From Microbacterium sp. YJN-G (GTDB taxonomy: Bacteria; Actinomycetota; Actinomycetes; Actinomycetales; Microbacteriaceae), in NCBI RefSeq assembly GCF_015040615.1, contig NZ_CP060402.1, positions 1,178,001-1,242,000 on the forward strand: a DNA stretch of 64,000 nucleotides, given 5' to 3'. The notes under the pieces are model-generated. The model was not told the origin of the DNA. It ran no database searches and saw only the letters and a list, made by a program, of their open reading frames with translations. The first letter of the stretch is position 1. Every line of letters begins with the position of its first letter. Of this stretch, positions 63,114 to 64,000 are shown piece by piece. The position numbers were made by a program, and so were the translations under genes.

Positions 63114-64000
63114 GCGCGTACTCCTTCATCCTTGCCGCCGATCAGGCGGAACGCGCCGATGACGAGAGCGGCGAACAGCAGGGTGACGACCGCGAGGATC
63201 ACGCCCATCGCGGTGGCCAGGCCGAACTGACCTTTCTCGAACGCGGTGCGGAACAGGTACTGGCTCATCACCAGGGTGCTGTTGCCCGGTCCGCCGGTGG
63301 AGTTCAGGCCGGCCATGTAGACGAAGGCGTCGAGGGCGAGGATGCCCAGGTAGATGTACGCGGTCTGCACGTTGTCGCGGATCTGCGGCAGCAGGATCGA
63401 GATCACGGTGCGGAATCGTCCTGCGCCGTCGATGCGGGCGGCTTCGAGCGTCTCGGCGGGGATCCCCTTGATCGCGGCGATGAACAGGATCATGTAGAAC
63501 CCGACCATGCTCCACACGATCACGAAGATCGTCGCGCCCATGGCGGTGCGCTCGTCGCCCAGCCACGCGGGCAGGTCGGTGACGCCGAACAGGGCCAGGA
63601 TGCCGTTGAGCAGGCCGCCTGAGGGGGTGTAGATCATGTTCCACAGGATCGCGATGACGATCGCGGGGATCACGTAGGGGAAGAAGGAGACGACGCGGTA
63701 GAAGCTCGACCCCTTCAGACCTCGCACCTGACCGTGGCTCGGGCCGCCGACGGTGATCATGCTGGCGAAGATCAGCGCGATCACGATGGTGATCAGCGGC
63801 ACGACGATCGCGAGGACGATGTTGTTGCGCATCGCCAGGAGGAAGGTGGAGTCCTGGAACAGCCGGACGTAGTTGTCGAAGCCGACGAAGTCCATCGTCG
63901 CGGAGAAACCGGTCCAGTTCGTCATGCCGTAGTACAGGGCCTGCAGGAACGGCGAGATCACGAAGATCAGGAAGATCGCCAGGGGCAGGCCCAGGAACAC
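63110..64000 (-). CDS. Carbohydrate ABC transporter permease (MalF-like), 5' end outside the window
   Basis: At least 297 residues of a MalF-type permease are visible, and the gene runs off the right edge. Helices alternate with FGVTDLPAWLGDERTAMGA and the EAA-like coupling loop IKGIPAETLEAARIDGAGRFRTVISILLPQI. GGPGNSTLVMSQYLFRTAFEKG is the usual late segment of lactose/raffinose-type permeases. The missing N-terminus would hold the first helix. It is coupled to the MalG-like gene; a substrate-binding protein gene is expected just outside. Confidence 0.88.
   Translation of the reverse strand: MFLGLPLAIFLIFVISPFLQALYYGMTNWTGFSATMDFVGFDNYVRLFQDSTFLLAMRNNIVLAIVVPLITIVIALIFASMITVGGPSHGQVRGLKGSSFYRVVSFFPYVIPAIVIAILWNMIYTPSGGLLNGILALFGVTDLPAWLGDERTAMGATIFVIVWSMVGFYMILFIAAIKGIPAETLEAARIDGAGRFRTVISILLPQIRDNVQTAYIYLGILALDAFVYMAGLNSTGGPGNSTLVMSQYLFRTAFEKGQFGLATAMGVILAVVTLLFAALVIGAFRLIGGKDEGVRA

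Overview
The window is high-GC (about 70 percent), gene-dense DNA from an actinobacterium. A Microbacteriaceae member close to Microbacterium is the best guess, inferred from gene content: WhiB1, a SigH/RsrA-type redox sigma pair, the actinobacterial Kgd 2-oxoglutarate decarboxylase/dehydrogenase, PdtaS, an Rv3235-like protein, DUF3097, GuaB1 and an Eis-type acetyltransferase. Many starts are GTG and many genes overlap by ATGA, GTGA or TGATG. A TAnnnT box 6-7 nt before the start codon recurs at more than a dozen genes, suggesting widespread leaderless transcription. No gene-free stretch exceeds 300 bp.

Regions. 1-9.9 kb: a catabolic island with a deaminase (cut by the left edge), NCS1 and NCS2 nucleobase permeases, the three oxamate carbamoyltransferase subunits (FdrA/AllF, DUF1116/AllG, DUF2877/AllH fused in frame to ankyrin repeats), and a divergent carbamate kinase plus FCD-type GntR regulator. 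Three operator-like repeats phased at 20 bp lie in the divergent promoter. 9.9-16.5 kb: aminotransferase, a CpaE-like/SAF pair, small actinobacterial proteins, PdtaS and WhiB1. 16.5-23.8 kb: Bcp, RsgA-AroA, SigH-RsrA with a matching SigH promoter, an Eis-like acetyltransferase and an APC permease. 23.8-36.1 kb: Kgd, GuaB1, two CNNM/CorC transporters preceded by an acidic, proline-rich leader peptide, an old yellow enzyme, NnrD, a GT87-type membrane glycosyltransferase, a thiamine-binding protein and a Nudix hydrolase.

36.1-41.3 kb: metY and metX, probably an ancestral operon, are separated by two insertions. The first is an AbiEi/DUF559 endonuclease-like gene flanked by two 86-bp nested palindromes. 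The second is an apparently intact IS110 element inserted at the metY stop codon. Its 5' noncoding end contains a candidate bridge RNA in which target- and donor-guide segments matching the actual insertion junctions can be read.

41.4-50.3 kb: SDR, Ung, a GNAT protein, a peptide-type ABC importer operon headed by an alpha/beta hydrolase, and a tyrosine phosphatase. 50.3-64 kb: a SIP protein under an IdeR-like box, arginase family protein, PspA/TPM membrane proteins, DUF3097, TrmB, a CPBP protein, SufS-SufU, CueP under a CsoR-like operator, tRNA-Arg(CCG), DUF2945, DUF488, an SGNH hydrolase, and two sugar ABC permeases, the last cut by the right edge.

Small-scale structure also stands out. Five genes end in short tandem duplications that include the stop codon, and most convergent gene pairs are separated by strong GC-rich hairpins.
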